Below, piece by piece: positions 26,569-34,951 of a DNA stretch of 42,310 nucleotides (position 1 is the stretch's first letter; every line of letters starts with the position of its first letter). Under the pieces are notes generated by a model. The model saw only the letters and a program-made list of their open reading frames with translations, had not been told where the DNA came from and did not search any database. Position numbers and translations under genes: made by a program. Origin of the DNA: Thiorhodococcus minor (lineage in GTDB: Bacteria > Pseudomonadota > Gammaproteobacteria > Chromatiales > Chromatiaceae); assembly GCF_010820565.1 (NCBI RefSeq), contig NZ_JAAIJQ010000048.1, forward strand, positions 1-42,310, in the 5' to 3' direction.

Positions 26569-27957
26569 CTACTCGAGGGCGCGCGCGAGCCCGATCAAGC
26601 GCTCGTCCTCCGGATTGAGCTTCAGGCCGGTTCGGATGAGCTGCTGGGCATCCTCGATGGCACCCTGACGGAGCTTGTCCTCGGCGACGCTCAGGATGCG
26701 ATCCGCCGCCCGGATCCGCCCGATGTCGACGAGGCGCTGCTTGGCCTGGACGTTCTCCGGATCGAGTGAGAGCAGCTGCCGGAAGAGCTCGAAGGCGTTG
26801 TCTCCCGGCGGCGCGAGAATCTTTCCCTCCCGCATCCGCTGCTCGGCACGCTGCAGCAAGTCCTTTGGATCCGCACCCAGGCTGACGCTGCTCTGCACCG
26901 CGCTCGCGGCGCCCTCCTTCGGGGCCGTTCCGCTCGAGCCGAGATAGCCGAGCCCGAAGTAGCCGCCCAGACCAAAGGCCAGCGCAACGACAGAGGCCGC
27001 GGCGACCCAGAGGCGCGACCGGCCAGGCGCGGGTCGCGCGGACGCCTGAGCGACCTCAGCCCCATGGGATCTGCCCGAGCGGGTGGGATTGAGCATGGGC
27101 ACGGTGTTGGTGACAGCGCTCGCCGGTGCCGCGATCTTGCGCAGCCGCTCCGGGATGGCCTCGATCGCCCCAATGACCTCATCGGCCGAGCTGAAGCGGT
27201 CGTCCGGGCGCTTTGCCAAGAGTCGCGCAATCAGAGGCTGGAAGTGGCGCAGCTCGCTCGGCAGCTGCGGAATCGGCGCCTTGGTGTGCATCACCGCGAC
27301 GGCGAAGGGGTCACGCGCCTGGAAGGGCAGACTGCCGGTCAGCATTTGCCAGAAGAGGACGCCGAGGCCGTAGAGATCCGCTCGATGATCGACCGGGTCG
27401 CCCTGGAACTGCTCGGGACTCATGTAGGGAACGCTGCCGAGGGTGAGTCCCGTCGAGGTGAGCTGCGTCTCCTCGCCGACGTTCTTCGCAATCCCGAAGT
27501 CCGCCAAGACCGCGGCACCGGCAGCGTTGAAGAGGACATTGCTCGGCTTGATGTCACGGTGCACGATGCCTTGGTGATGGGCATAGGCCAGCGCGCTCGC
27601 CAGGCTCCTCAGAATGTCCAGCGCATCCGCAAGGGGCGCGCCGGCGCGGATCCTCTCCTTGAGCGTTCCACCCGGCAGATAGGTCATGGAGAAGTAGTGC
27701 AGCTCCTCGGACACCCCGATATCGTAGATGGTCACGATGTTCGGGTGCGCCAGCTGGGCGATCAGACGCCCCTCTTTCAAGAAGCGGCTCCTGAACTCCG
27801 GCTGCCGGCTCAGGTCCTCCGTCATCACCTTGAGGGCGACCTGGCGCGCGAGCGATTCCTGGACCGCGAGGAAGACCGTCGCCATTCCACCGCGCCCGAG
27901 GACAGCCTCCACGCGATAGCGCGAGATCTGCGGCAGCTGCAAGTCCGGATTATCCAT
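26569..27957 (-). CDS. Hanks-type serine/threonine protein kinase (PpkA/Pkn-like)
   Basis: 462 residues from the ATG at 27957 (GAGG 9 bases upstream). The kinase domain spans about residues 14-275: glycine loop GRGGMATV (21-28), ATP-binding Lys43, Glu62, catalytic HRDIKPSN with Asp135, DFG at 153-155, and GSVPYMSPEQ in the activation segment; all catalytic residues are present. After a linker one membrane segment follows (about 315-335), then about 110 residues with TPR-like helices (LLSLDPENVQAKQRL, GLKLNPEDERLIG), presumably periplasmic. Such kinases switch on T6SS by phosphorylating FHA proteins such as TagH, opposed by a PP2C phosphatase; both are encoded close by. An upstream in-frame start would add nine residues and is less likely. 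Confidence 0.92.
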   Translation of the reverse strand: MDNPDLQLPQISRYRVEAVLGRGGMATVFLAVQESLARQVALKVMTEDLSRQPEFRSRFLKEGRLIAQLAHPNIVTIYDIGVSEELHYFSMTYLPGGTLKERIRAGAPLADALDILRSLASALAYAHHQGIVHRDIKPSNVLFNAAGAAVLADFGIAKNVGEETQLTSTGLTLGSVPYMSPEQFQGDPVDHRADLYGLGVLFWQMLTGSLPFQARDPFAVAVMHTKAPIPQLPSELRHFQPLIARLLAKRPDDRFSSADEVIGAIEAIPERLRKIAAPASAVTNTVPMLNPTRSGRSHGAEVAQASARPAPGRSRLWVAAASVVALAFGLGGYFGLGYLGSSGTAPKEGAASAVQSSVSLGADPKDLLQRAEQRMREGKILAPPGDNAFELFRQLLSLDPENVQAKQRLVDIGRIRAADRILSVAEDKLRQGAIEDAQQLIRTGLKLNPEDERLIGLARALE

Positions 27958-28530
27958 CCACGCGCACCTCATGCATGTCGCCAAGCGGCCGTGCCAATGA
28001 TTGACCAGGATACTAGGAAATAATAGCCAAGATCTGGCCTACACGGCTGCCTTTCAGCAAAGAAGATGCCGAAGCACGAAGGAGCGCGTTGGGAGCGGCT
28101 CGGCTTCAGCGGGCGGGCACCGACCTCAGCCGCCTCTCATGGGGAGCCTGACTCGGCCGGCGGCCAAGTCTGGATCGATTCGAGCAGGTCAAGGCGGACA
28201 GCAGGACCAATCTGGCCTGCCAAAGCACTCGCTGGCGTCTTGCCCTGCGCCGATCGTCCTAATTGGAGCAGTCAGCGGCCAGCGGCCAGCGGCCAGCGGC
28301 CAGCGGAGGAAATCATACCGTTGTCGGATTTTCTGGCCGGCCAGCCGGTCAGCCACTGGGCGGCTCGGAGACGACCTGAAAGCAGCCCCAAGACGAAACC
28401 TGAAGCTGGCGCTGGTGGCTGGCAGCTCTGTCTAGGACCATCGGCCGGCCCGGCCTCCCGGTGTCGGGCGGACAAGCGCGGTCCACCAAGGCCGGCGCGG
28501 GATTCGGTGGACTGCGCGCGCGAGTCTACC
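27958..28530. other. Intergenic region between PrpF-family and kinase genes
   Basis: About 570 bases without a convincing gene. It carries a heptamer tandem repeat (28273-28306) and would contain the promoter of the kinase gene. The break suggests that the kinase is transcribed separately from the PP2C-PrpF pair. Confidence 0.5.
28273..28306. repeat. Tandem heptamer repeat (CAGCGGC, nearly five copies)
   Basis: Four complete perfect CAGCGGC units and a fifth lacking its last base. A seven-base unit outside a gene can change length by slippage; here it lies upstream of the kinase gene. Confidence 0.8.
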
Positions 28531-29709
28531 CTACCCGTCCAACTGACGATCAAGACCACGCATGGGCACCAGCACCTGCCCAACCATCAGGCGGCGCGCC
28601 GTGCGGCGCATGATGACCTGGTGCGCGCGCCAGCCGTTGCCGTCCGAGGTGACTTCGGCGCCGACCTCGAGCAGACCCGACGGATGACAGATCCGCGTGC
28701 GGCGCTCGCCTCCTTGGCCTGCCCAGGGTGTCATCTCGTTGACCAGGGTCCCCGGCATCGCGGCGGCCACGGCCAGGGCGACGGCGCCCGTTCCGGGGAA
28801 GGCGTGATGGAGTCGGCCCATGGAGAGGATGCGGGCGAGGAGATCCATGTCTTGGCTTCGGATGGGTACGCCGCTCGAGGCGCGATCGTCGGCGGCCGGC
28901 GCGACGAAGGCGAGCTTGGGCGTCGCCGGGCGCTCGCGGCTGACCACCTCGGGCGCGTCGCCGAGCCCCATGGCAACCGCCGCCTGCGCGCGGATGCGCT
29001 CGAATCGCGCCAAGCCGTCCGCGTCGGCGTCGATCTCGGCGGGCTGCTCACGGCCGCTGAGCCCGAGGTCCGATGCGCGGACGAAAACGGTTGGATTGCC
29101 GGCATTGACCAAGCTGACATCGAGCTTGCCGACACCCGGGACATCGAGGCGGTCGCGCCTGCGGCCAGTCGGCAGCAAGGGGGCCTCCGCGGATCCACCA
29201 GGATCCAGGAAGCTCAGCTCGATGGCCGCGCCCGGCCAGGGGATACCGTCGACCTGCAGATCACCCTCCTCGACCGGCATGCCGTCACGGACGGGCACAC
29301 GCGCCAGGATGCGCTTGCCGATATTGGCCTGCCAGATGCGAACCTCGGTCATGCCCTCGACCGCCTCGACCAGGCCAGTGGCGATGGCGAAGGGGCCGAC
29401 CGCGGCGGTCAGGTTGCCGCAGTTCCTGCTGACGTCGATGACGGGGGAATCGATGGAGACATGGGCGAAGCCATAGTCGACGTCAGCGTCCGAACGCTCG
29501 GATGGCCCGACGATGACCGCCTTGCTGGTGCTGGAGGTGGCGCCGCCGAGCCCGTCGATCTGCTTGCCGTAGGGGTCCGGACTGCCGAGCGCCCGCAGCA
29601 GGATGGCATTGCGTTGTGCCGGCTCCGCTGGCAGATCCTGCGCGCGAAAGAAGAGTCCCTTGCTGGTGCCGCCGCGCATCCACACGGCCGGAATGCTGAG
29701 CACGGACAA
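28531..29709 (-). CDS. PrpF-family isomerase (2-methylaconitate isomerase/tautomerase type)
   Basis: 392 residues, the usual PrpF length. It opens with IPAVWMRGGTSKGLFFRAQDLP and continues with DPYGKQIDGLGGATSSTSKAVIV, DVSRNCGNLTAAVGPFAI, VNAGNPTVFV and HHAFPGTGAVALAVAA, covering both halves of this two-domain diaminopimelate-epimerase-like fold. The Asn-Cys-Gly and Asn-Ala-Gly-Asn-Pro motifs hold the proton-shuttling residues. Members isomerise 2-methylaconitate or tautomerise related oxo-acids such as 4-oxalomesaconate. No other gene for propionate or gallate metabolism is near. It begins 3 bases after the PP2C stop, so it is co-transcribed with a T6SS phosphatase, an odd partnership. The start is TTG at 29709 or GTG at 29703, both with poor ribosome-binding sites. 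Confidence 0.88.
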   Translation of the reverse strand: MSVLSIPAVWMRGGTSKGLFFRAQDLPAEPAQRNAILLRALGSPDPYGKQIDGLGGATSSTSKAVIVGPSERSDADVDYGFAHVSIDSPVIDVSRNCGNLTAAVGPFAIATGLVEAVEGMTEVRIWQANIGKRILARVPVRDGMPVEEGDLQVDGIPWPGAAIELSFLDPGGSAEAPLLPTGRRRDRLDVPGVGKLDVSLVNAGNPTVFVRASDLGLSGREQPAEIDADADGLARFERIRAQAAVAMGLGDAPEVVSRERPATPKLAFVAPAADDRASSGVPIRSQDMDLLARILSMGRLHHAFPGTGAVALAVAAAMPGTLVNEMTPWAGQGGERRTRICHPSGLLEVGAEVTSDGNGWRAHQVIMRRTARRLMVGQVLVPMRGLDRQLDG

Positions 29710-29712
29710 GGG

Positions 29713-30456
29713 TCAGCCCGGATTGGACATGAAATCGATGACGAGGACGGTCACATTGTCGCGCCCGCCCGCATCGCAGGCCGCCTGAATGAGTGTCTCT
29801 GCGGCCGACGCCGGCTCAGGCTCGGCGAGGATCTCGCCGATGCGCGCGAGGCTCAGCTCCTTGACCAGCCCGTCGCTGCACAGCAGATAGCGGTCGCCGT
29901 CCGCCAGGGCCTCGACGCGCCGATCGACCTCCAGCTCCACGTCACCGCCGACCGCACGCACCAAGACGTTGGACAGAGGATGCGACTCGGCCTGCTCGGG
30001 CGTGAGCACCCCTTCGTCGACCATCTCCTGAACCTGGGTGTGATCCAGGGTCAGCTGCTGCAGATCGCCGTCGCGCAGCCGATAGGCGCGGCTGTCCCCC
30101 GCCCAGAGCAAGGCGCAATGATCGCCGACGGCGATGACGGCCACCACGGTGGAGCCGATGATGTCGCCGTGGAGCATCTCCGCCTCGGCGACCAGCTCGC
30201 GATTGACGCGCCGCAGGATCTCGCTGGCCTCGTCCGCCGCGGCACCCAGCAGCCGCGCATGGGGCATGGCCGCCATGCGCTCGACGATGAGGCTGCTCGC
30301 CATGCCGCCGGAGCTGTGCCCGCCCATCCCGTCCGCAACGACCCAAAGCCCCAGCTCGGGACGATCAAGATAGGCGTCCTGATTCAGGCTGCGGATGCGC
30401 CCGGGATGTGTGACGCCGGCGGACTTCCAGGCGAAGAGTCGGGCTGTGCTGGTCAT
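29713..30456 (-). CDS. PP2C-family protein phosphatase, T6SS-linked (PppA-like)
   Basis: 247 residues from the ATG at 30456, chosen because GGAGG lies 7 bases upstream. The metal-dependent phosphatase motifs are complete: RSLNQDAYL, VVADGMGGH, GSTVVAVI, LWAGDSRAYRLRDGDL, LCSDGLVKEL and GGRDNVTVLVIDF. There is no signal peptide. In T6SS clusters such a phosphatase (PppA in Pseudomonas) reverses the phosphorylation of the FHA protein by the Hanks kinase and so turns secretion off. It follows TagF, with a MITE-like repeat between them. It is clearly homologous to the phosphatase at 3367-4185, but the two differ at many positions, so they are old paralogues rather than a recent duplication. Confidence 0.9.
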   Translation of the reverse strand: MTSTARLFAWKSAGVTHPGRIRSLNQDAYLDRPELGLWVVADGMGGHSSGGMASSLIVERMAAMPHARLLGAAADEASEILRRVNRELVAEAEMLHGDIIGSTVVAVIAVGDHCALLWAGDSRAYRLRDGDLQQLTLDHTQVQEMVDEGVLTPEQAESHPLSNVLVRAVGGDVELEVDRRVEALADGDRYLLCSDGLVKELSLARIGEILAEPEPASAAETLIQAACDAGGRDNVTVLVIDFMSNPG

Positions 30457-30506
30457 GCTGAATCCTCCCGCGGCCGCGATCTTGTGCCTTATCCTGAAAC
30501 GAGCGG

Positions 30507-30675
30507 TTGAACCGCAAAGGCGCGAAGAGCGCAAAGGATTTCAATGCGTTGTGGAGTGGAGATCTTACTCACCCAGCGGGCGAAAGAGATGCATCGAGCA
30601 ACTTCTTGCTCTTCCAGGGAGCATCCTTCTTAGCGTCCTTTGCGCCTTTGCGGTTCGATTTGCCGAATCCAGGCT
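30507..30675. repeat. MITE-like repeat, diverged internal copy
   Basis: Terminal inverted repeats ACCGCAAAGGCGCGAAG (30511-) and CTTTGCGCCTTTGCGGTTC (to about 30656) match the ends of the elements at 80-225 and 41751-41896; the centre differs. At the TagF side the element runs into TTTGCCGAATCCAGG, the complement of the GATTCGGCAA word that precedes the right-hand copy. It reaches the TagF stop codon. Confidence 0.75.
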
Positions 30676-31391
30676 CATAGCTCCCACCATCCGCTCGCCG
30701 CCCAGCCGCCACCGATCAGGGCGCTGAAGCCCTCGGCGGGAGGCAGTCCCTGGCAGCTGAGCATGGATGGCGCGACCCGGTCGGAGCCGCTCGACCACCA
30801 GAGGCTATAGGCACAGAACATCTGATCCAGGGCGCGATTCAGAAGGCGCGGCATAGCCTGGCGGACATCCGAGGGCGCGTCCGCCGCGAGCCGCCAGGCA
30901 TTGCGCCGAATTCCCTCGACCGACGCGGATGCGGCGCTCTGACCCTCGGACGGCGGCGCACCCAGCGCCATGACGTCCGCGTCGAACGCCTCGATGCTCC
31001 AGTCGTCCTGCAGCCCGGACAGGGCGAGACGTGCGGCCTGCTCGAGCCACGGGGAGTCGCACAGAAGACCGACGCTATCCGCGCCTGGAGCCAGGGGCGA
31101 GGCCAGAGTGAAGGGAAAATAGCGCCCGACCCGGTCGACGCTCGGCATGAGCACGCCGGCCCAGCCGCTGCGGCCCGCAACACCGGGCGACAGGACGAAG
31201 CGCCAGAGCGGACTCGTCAGATAGGCATTGAGCCAATCCTCGCCCAGCTGCGCCTGACTGCTGGCGATGGACTCGCGCAGCCACAGATCCCAAGGCTGGA
31301 TGAAGTCCACCGGGAGCCGGCGGCTGACGAAATCGCCCAGGCCTGGCAGCTTGCCGTAGAAGCCGGGCGTTGCCTGATCCTTGCCGCTCAT
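30675..31391 (-). CDS. tagF: Type VI secretion-associated protein TagF
   Basis: 238 residues from the ATG at 31391. The opening PGFYGKLPGLGDFVSRRLPVDFIQPWDLWL is the hallmark of TagF, followed by FVLSPGVAG, GVLMPSVDRVGRYFPFTLA and, at the end, a SLWWSSG motif. TagF is a post-translational repressor of T6SS assembly, acting through the FHA protein pathway. The start overlaps the TssM stop (ATGA), so it is co-translated with TssM. A longer frame upstream overlaps TssM and is not used. The stop is abutted by a MITE-like repeat. Confidence 0.93.
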   Translation of the reverse strand: MSGKDQATPGFYGKLPGLGDFVSRRLPVDFIQPWDLWLRESIASSQAQLGEDWLNAYLTSPLWRFVLSPGVAGRSGWAGVLMPSVDRVGRYFPFTLASPLAPGADSVGLLCDSPWLEQAARLALSGLQDDWSIEAFDADVMALGAPPSEGQSAASASVEGIRRNAWRLAADAPSDVRQAMPRLLNRALDQMFCAYSLWWSSGSDRVAPSMLSCQGLPPAEGFSALIGGGWAASGWWEL

Positions 31392-34300
31392 AGCCGCCCC
31401 GGACACCTGAAGGCCCGAACCTCGTCGAGCTTGAAGGGATTGCGCACGCTGACCGCGCGCAGCTCGAAGCGCGCCGAGAGGCCGCCGAGCGAGAAGGTCA
31501 CATTGAACTTCTCGGGCTGCCGCGTGGGGCGGAAGGACGACCGATCGAGGATCCGGAACCAGGCCCAGGGACCCTCTTCGGTGAGGCTCGGACCGCTGCC
31601 CGTGCTGTCGACGAAGACCAGGCGGACACGGTCGATGCCCTCGGGCGAGGGCCATTTCAGCGTTTGACCGCGCGGCGGCCCGTGGCGGTAGTCGACGATC
31701 TGCCCGCCCAGGTCCAGCATGAACTGGGTGACGCGCGAATCCATGCTCACCGGCTTGACCTCGAAGGTGACGTCCGGCGTCTTGCCCCCGCTCATGAAGA
31801 AGGCCTCGCGAATGGTCGCCGCGCGCTGGAACTGCGCCAGCGTCTCATTGGGAATGCCGATGTTCTCGTCGACCCAGCGCCAGGTCGGCCGCGCGGTGTC
31901 GACCAGAGGCATGAGGTTCGCCTTGAAGAAGGCGTCCATGAGCCCGCCGGGCCCGAGCAATCGGCCGAAATCGAAGAGCGTGGTCTCGCGCTCTGTCCCG
32001 CGCACGAAGGGGTAGCGGTCGTTGATGGCCTCGCGGCAGAAGGGCAGGACCTCCGCCGTCCAGATGTTGTTGAGCAGGGCGCGCGCACGGTTGGCGGAGA
32101 GGTTGGAGGTATCCTGCGCGAGCGTACCCAGCCATTTTCCGAGCACGGGCGGCAGCCGGTCGGCAAGCGCCCTCGCCTCCCGCATCTCGGGCGAGTCCGC
32201 CGACACCAGTGGCGCCCGCCCGGAGGAGACGGCGGCCGCCATGGACTGCAGCTGCAGCTGCAGCTTGCTCAGGGTCTCGAGCACGGCATCCAGGGGTGCC
32301 TGCCCGCGATCATTGGTGCGCACCAGGTCATGGAGCCAGGAGAAACGCCGCGTCACATAGGCCTCCGGGGCCTCGCCGGCGGGCGCGGACTCCGTGGCGC
32401 CGGACTCGAAATAGCGGTCGACGCGACGGCGGAAGCCGGCGAGCCCGCCCTCCTCCTCGGCGGCGCCGGCGGCTGCCTCCTCGGCCTGCTCCGGCTTGCG
32501 GTCCAGCTCGGTCTGCTGCGACGCGGCGATGAGCAGGCGGCGTAGGGGCGAGTCGCTGGGGTCGGCGAGGATACGCGCCACCTCGGCCGCATGCTGGAGG
32601 TCGCGAACGGCCACCAGGTCGATGTCGTCGAGCAGACGCTGCCACTGGATCACATAGTCGTTGAGGTAGCGGCGGCGCACCTCTTCGAACAGCCGCCGCG
32701 CCTCCTCGGAGTCTGGCTCCAGACGCGCCGCCGGCCCCAGGATCCAGCTATCCGCCGCGGTCGCCTCGATGATGTGCGTGCTGGCGTCGGCAAAGCCGCG
32801 GTAGTAGCCGTCATAGGTGTAGAGCGCCGGGACGCCCTGGTTGAGCGGACGGCCGCTGCTGCGCACGAAGACCAGCTTGGCGAAGTCTCCGCCGGCGTCC
32901 GCGACCGTGAAGTCCGGCAGATCGTCGCCGACGCCGCGGCGCTTGAGGCTGGCGTAGACGCGGTCGGCCAAGGGGGTGCGATTCAAGATGTCTCTGGCAT
33001 CCGCGATCAGCGCGCCGTCCAGCTCGAGCGGCAGGGGCGTCGGCCGTCTTGCCAGCAGGGCGGCCAGGTGATCGCGCAGAGATTCCTGCTGCTCGGTCGT
33101 CGTCTCGCGCGGCAGGCTGGTCTGCCAGTCGCGGCCCACCCAGAGCTGCACGGCCTCGGCGTCATAGTGCTCGTCGCTGCCGAGCATGAGATAGACCCCC
33201 AGGGCGTCGTAGAGGTACTCGGAATCCCCGCCGGCCTGACGGATCTGGTCCTCCAGGCGCAGGATGACGCGCGGCAGCAGCGCCTTGTTGAGGATCCGCA
33301 GATAGGCGCGCTGCGCCTGAGACCCGAGCTTGTCGCCTTGATAGAGGCCAAGCCCCATGGTGAGCGGCACGGATGCCTCGCGCTCGGCATAGCCGCGCGG
33401 GATCTCGCGCGCGGCATCGAGCAGCGGCAGCACGCCGAGCGGGTTGCGCTCCTCGGGCGGCAGGGCATCGATCCGGGTCTCGATGTCGAGGACGCGCTGC
33501 TCGACCTCCTCGATGAAGTGCTTGTTGCGCGAATAGCTGGTCGCCCAGGCCGCCGCGGTGAGCAGAAAGATGGCGGCGACGCTCGCATAGGCCCCGCGCC
33601 TCAGCCAGACGCGGCGGCGCTCCATGCGCAGATTGAGCCCGGCGAGGCCGGCCTCGTGGAAGACCACATCGCGCAGCAGCCGTGTCAGGAAGAAGCTCTT
33701 CCCGGTGCCCCGAAACGGCAGGGCGCCCTGGCGGCCCAGGCCGAAATTCGCGGCATAGGCGCCAAGGATGCGGTCGATGGGCGTGCCTGTCTGGGTACCA
33801 CTGGTGAAGTAGACGCCGCGCACCTGTGGACGGACCTCGTAGCGCGAGGGCGCGAAGGCATCGCTCAGGAATTGCTCCAGCACCTCCCCGAGCTCGGCGA
33901 GCTGACGCGGGAAGCTGAAGACCAGCGCGCGCTTGTGCGGCTCGCGCTCCTGCTCCATGCGCACGAGCAGGCGCTGGTCGAGCCGCTCGACCAGCGCCTC
34001 GAGCTCGGCCGGGAAGGCACTGATCGCCGGCTTCGCGCGCTCGCTCTGGTCCAGCTTGAAGGTGGTGCCCCAGACCTGCTCACGCGCCTCCTTGCCGAGA
34101 TCGCCGAAGAACTCGGTGAAGCCGGCGACCAGATCCGCCTTCATGAAGAGCACATAGACGGGCACGGCGATGCCAAACGTCTGGCACAGCTCCTGGACCC
34201 GTTGCCGAATGGCCTTGGCGTGGGCGGTGCGCTCGACCTGGGTCTGCTGCATCAGGTCCGAAAAGCTCACCGCCACCAGCACGCCATTGATCGGCCGGCG

Positions 34301-34951
34301 CGGCCGGTGCTTCTTTAGCAGCTCCAGGAAGTTCCGCCAGGCCGCCTTGTCGACCTGCTCGTAGCTGTCCTGGGTGGTGTAGCGCCCGGCCGTGTCGATG
34401 AGCACGGCCTCGTCCGTGAACCACCAGTCGCAGTTGCGCGTGCCGCCGATGCCGTGGATGGCGTCCTGACCCAGCTCGTCGGCGAGCGGGAAGCGCAGCC
34501 CGGAATTGACCAGGGCCGTGGTCTTACCGCAGCCCGGCGGGCCGATGATGAGATACCAGGGCAGCTGATAGACCCAGCGCCCGCCCAGCTTGTGCTTGCC
34601 TTCCGAGCGCTTCAGGGTTGCGAGGGCCTGGTCGAAGCGCTCGCGCAGGGCCTGGAGCTCCTCTTCCGAGGCCGCCTGCGCCGGATCCTCCTCAGCCTCA
34701 GGGCCGGAGGCCAGCTGCTCCACGAGCTTGCGGTTCCGTGCCCGCGAGCGCACCGCGGAGGTGATCTGGGACAGCCCCCAGACGCCGACCAGCATGCCGA
34801 TGATCATCCAGCGGCGCCCCGCCGAGGCCAGCGGCTCGGTGCCGCCGATGCTGATCATGGGCCCCAGGAACCAGATCAGCAGCGCCAGCGCGACCAGGCC
34901 GACCATCACCAGGAACTGGCGCGAGATGAAGAACTTCAGCACGGCCTTCAT
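31388..34951 (-). CDS. tssM: Type VI secretion inner-membrane protein TssM (IcmF)
   Basis: 1187 residues, normal for TssM. Two N-terminal membrane segments (about 12-32 and 48-66) precede a cytoplasmic NTPase domain with an intact Walker A GPPGCGKT (137-144) in the context LIIGPPGCGKTTALVNSGLRFPL, then a third membrane segment around 460, and a large periplasmic part with the IcmF-related and C-terminal domains (GPWAWFRILD near the end). TssM spans the inner membrane and contacts TssL and the lipoprotein TssJ, forming the anchor of the injection machine. Its start overlaps the TssL stop (ATGA) and its stop overlaps the TagF start. Confidence 0.96.
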   Translation of the reverse strand: MKAVLKFFISRQFLVMVGLVALALLIWFLGPMISIGGTEPLASAGRRWMIIGMLVGVWGLSQITSAVRSRARNRKLVEQLASGPEAEEDPAQAASEEELQALRERFDQALATLKRSEGKHKLGGRWVYQLPWYLIIGPPGCGKTTALVNSGLRFPLADELGQDAIHGIGGTRNCDWWFTDEAVLIDTAGRYTTQDSYEQVDKAAWRNFLELLKKHRPRRPINGVLVAVSFSDLMQQTQVERTAHAKAIRQRVQELCQTFGIAVPVYVLFMKADLVAGFTEFFGDLGKEAREQVWGTTFKLDQSERAKPAISAFPAELEALVERLDQRLLVRMEQEREPHKRALVFSFPRQLAELGEVLEQFLSDAFAPSRYEVRPQVRGVYFTSGTQTGTPIDRILGAYAANFGLGRQGALPFRGTGKSFFLTRLLRDVVFHEAGLAGLNLRMERRRVWLRRGAYASVAAIFLLTAAAWATSYSRNKHFIEEVEQRVLDIETRIDALPPEERNPLGVLPLLDAAREIPRGYAEREASVPLTMGLGLYQGDKLGSQAQRAYLRILNKALLPRVILRLEDQIRQAGGDSEYLYDALGVYLMLGSDEHYDAEAVQLWVGRDWQTSLPRETTTEQQESLRDHLAALLARRPTPLPLELDGALIADARDILNRTPLADRVYASLKRRGVGDDLPDFTVADAGGDFAKLVFVRSSGRPLNQGVPALYTYDGYYRGFADASTHIIEATAADSWILGPAARLEPDSEEARRLFEEVRRRYLNDYVIQWQRLLDDIDLVAVRDLQHAAEVARILADPSDSPLRRLLIAASQQTELDRKPEQAEEAAAGAAEEEGGLAGFRRRVDRYFESGATESAPAGEAPEAYVTRRFSWLHDLVRTNDRGQAPLDAVLETLSKLQLQLQSMAAAVSSGRAPLVSADSPEMREARALADRLPPVLGKWLGTLAQDTSNLSANRARALLNNIWTAEVLPFCREAINDRYPFVRGTERETTLFDFGRLLGPGGLMDAFFKANLMPLVDTARPTWRWVDENIGIPNETLAQFQRAATIREAFFMSGGKTPDVTFEVKPVSMDSRVTQFMLDLGGQIVDYRHGPPRGQTLKWPSPEGIDRVRLVFVDSTGSGPSLTEEGPWAWFRILDRSSFRPTRQPEKFNVTFSLGGLSARFELRAVSVRNPFKLDEVRAFRCPGRL

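Noticed and set aside
28066-30510. Rightward 814-codon frame opposite prpF-like and PP2C genes
   Set aside because: Antisense shadow; the leftward genes carry complete catalytic motifs.
32591-34318. Long rightward frame (575 codons) inside the tssM region
   Set aside because: It lies antisense to tssM, has shadow composition (Leu/Gln/Arg/His-rich without domains), and tssM matches its family along the full length.
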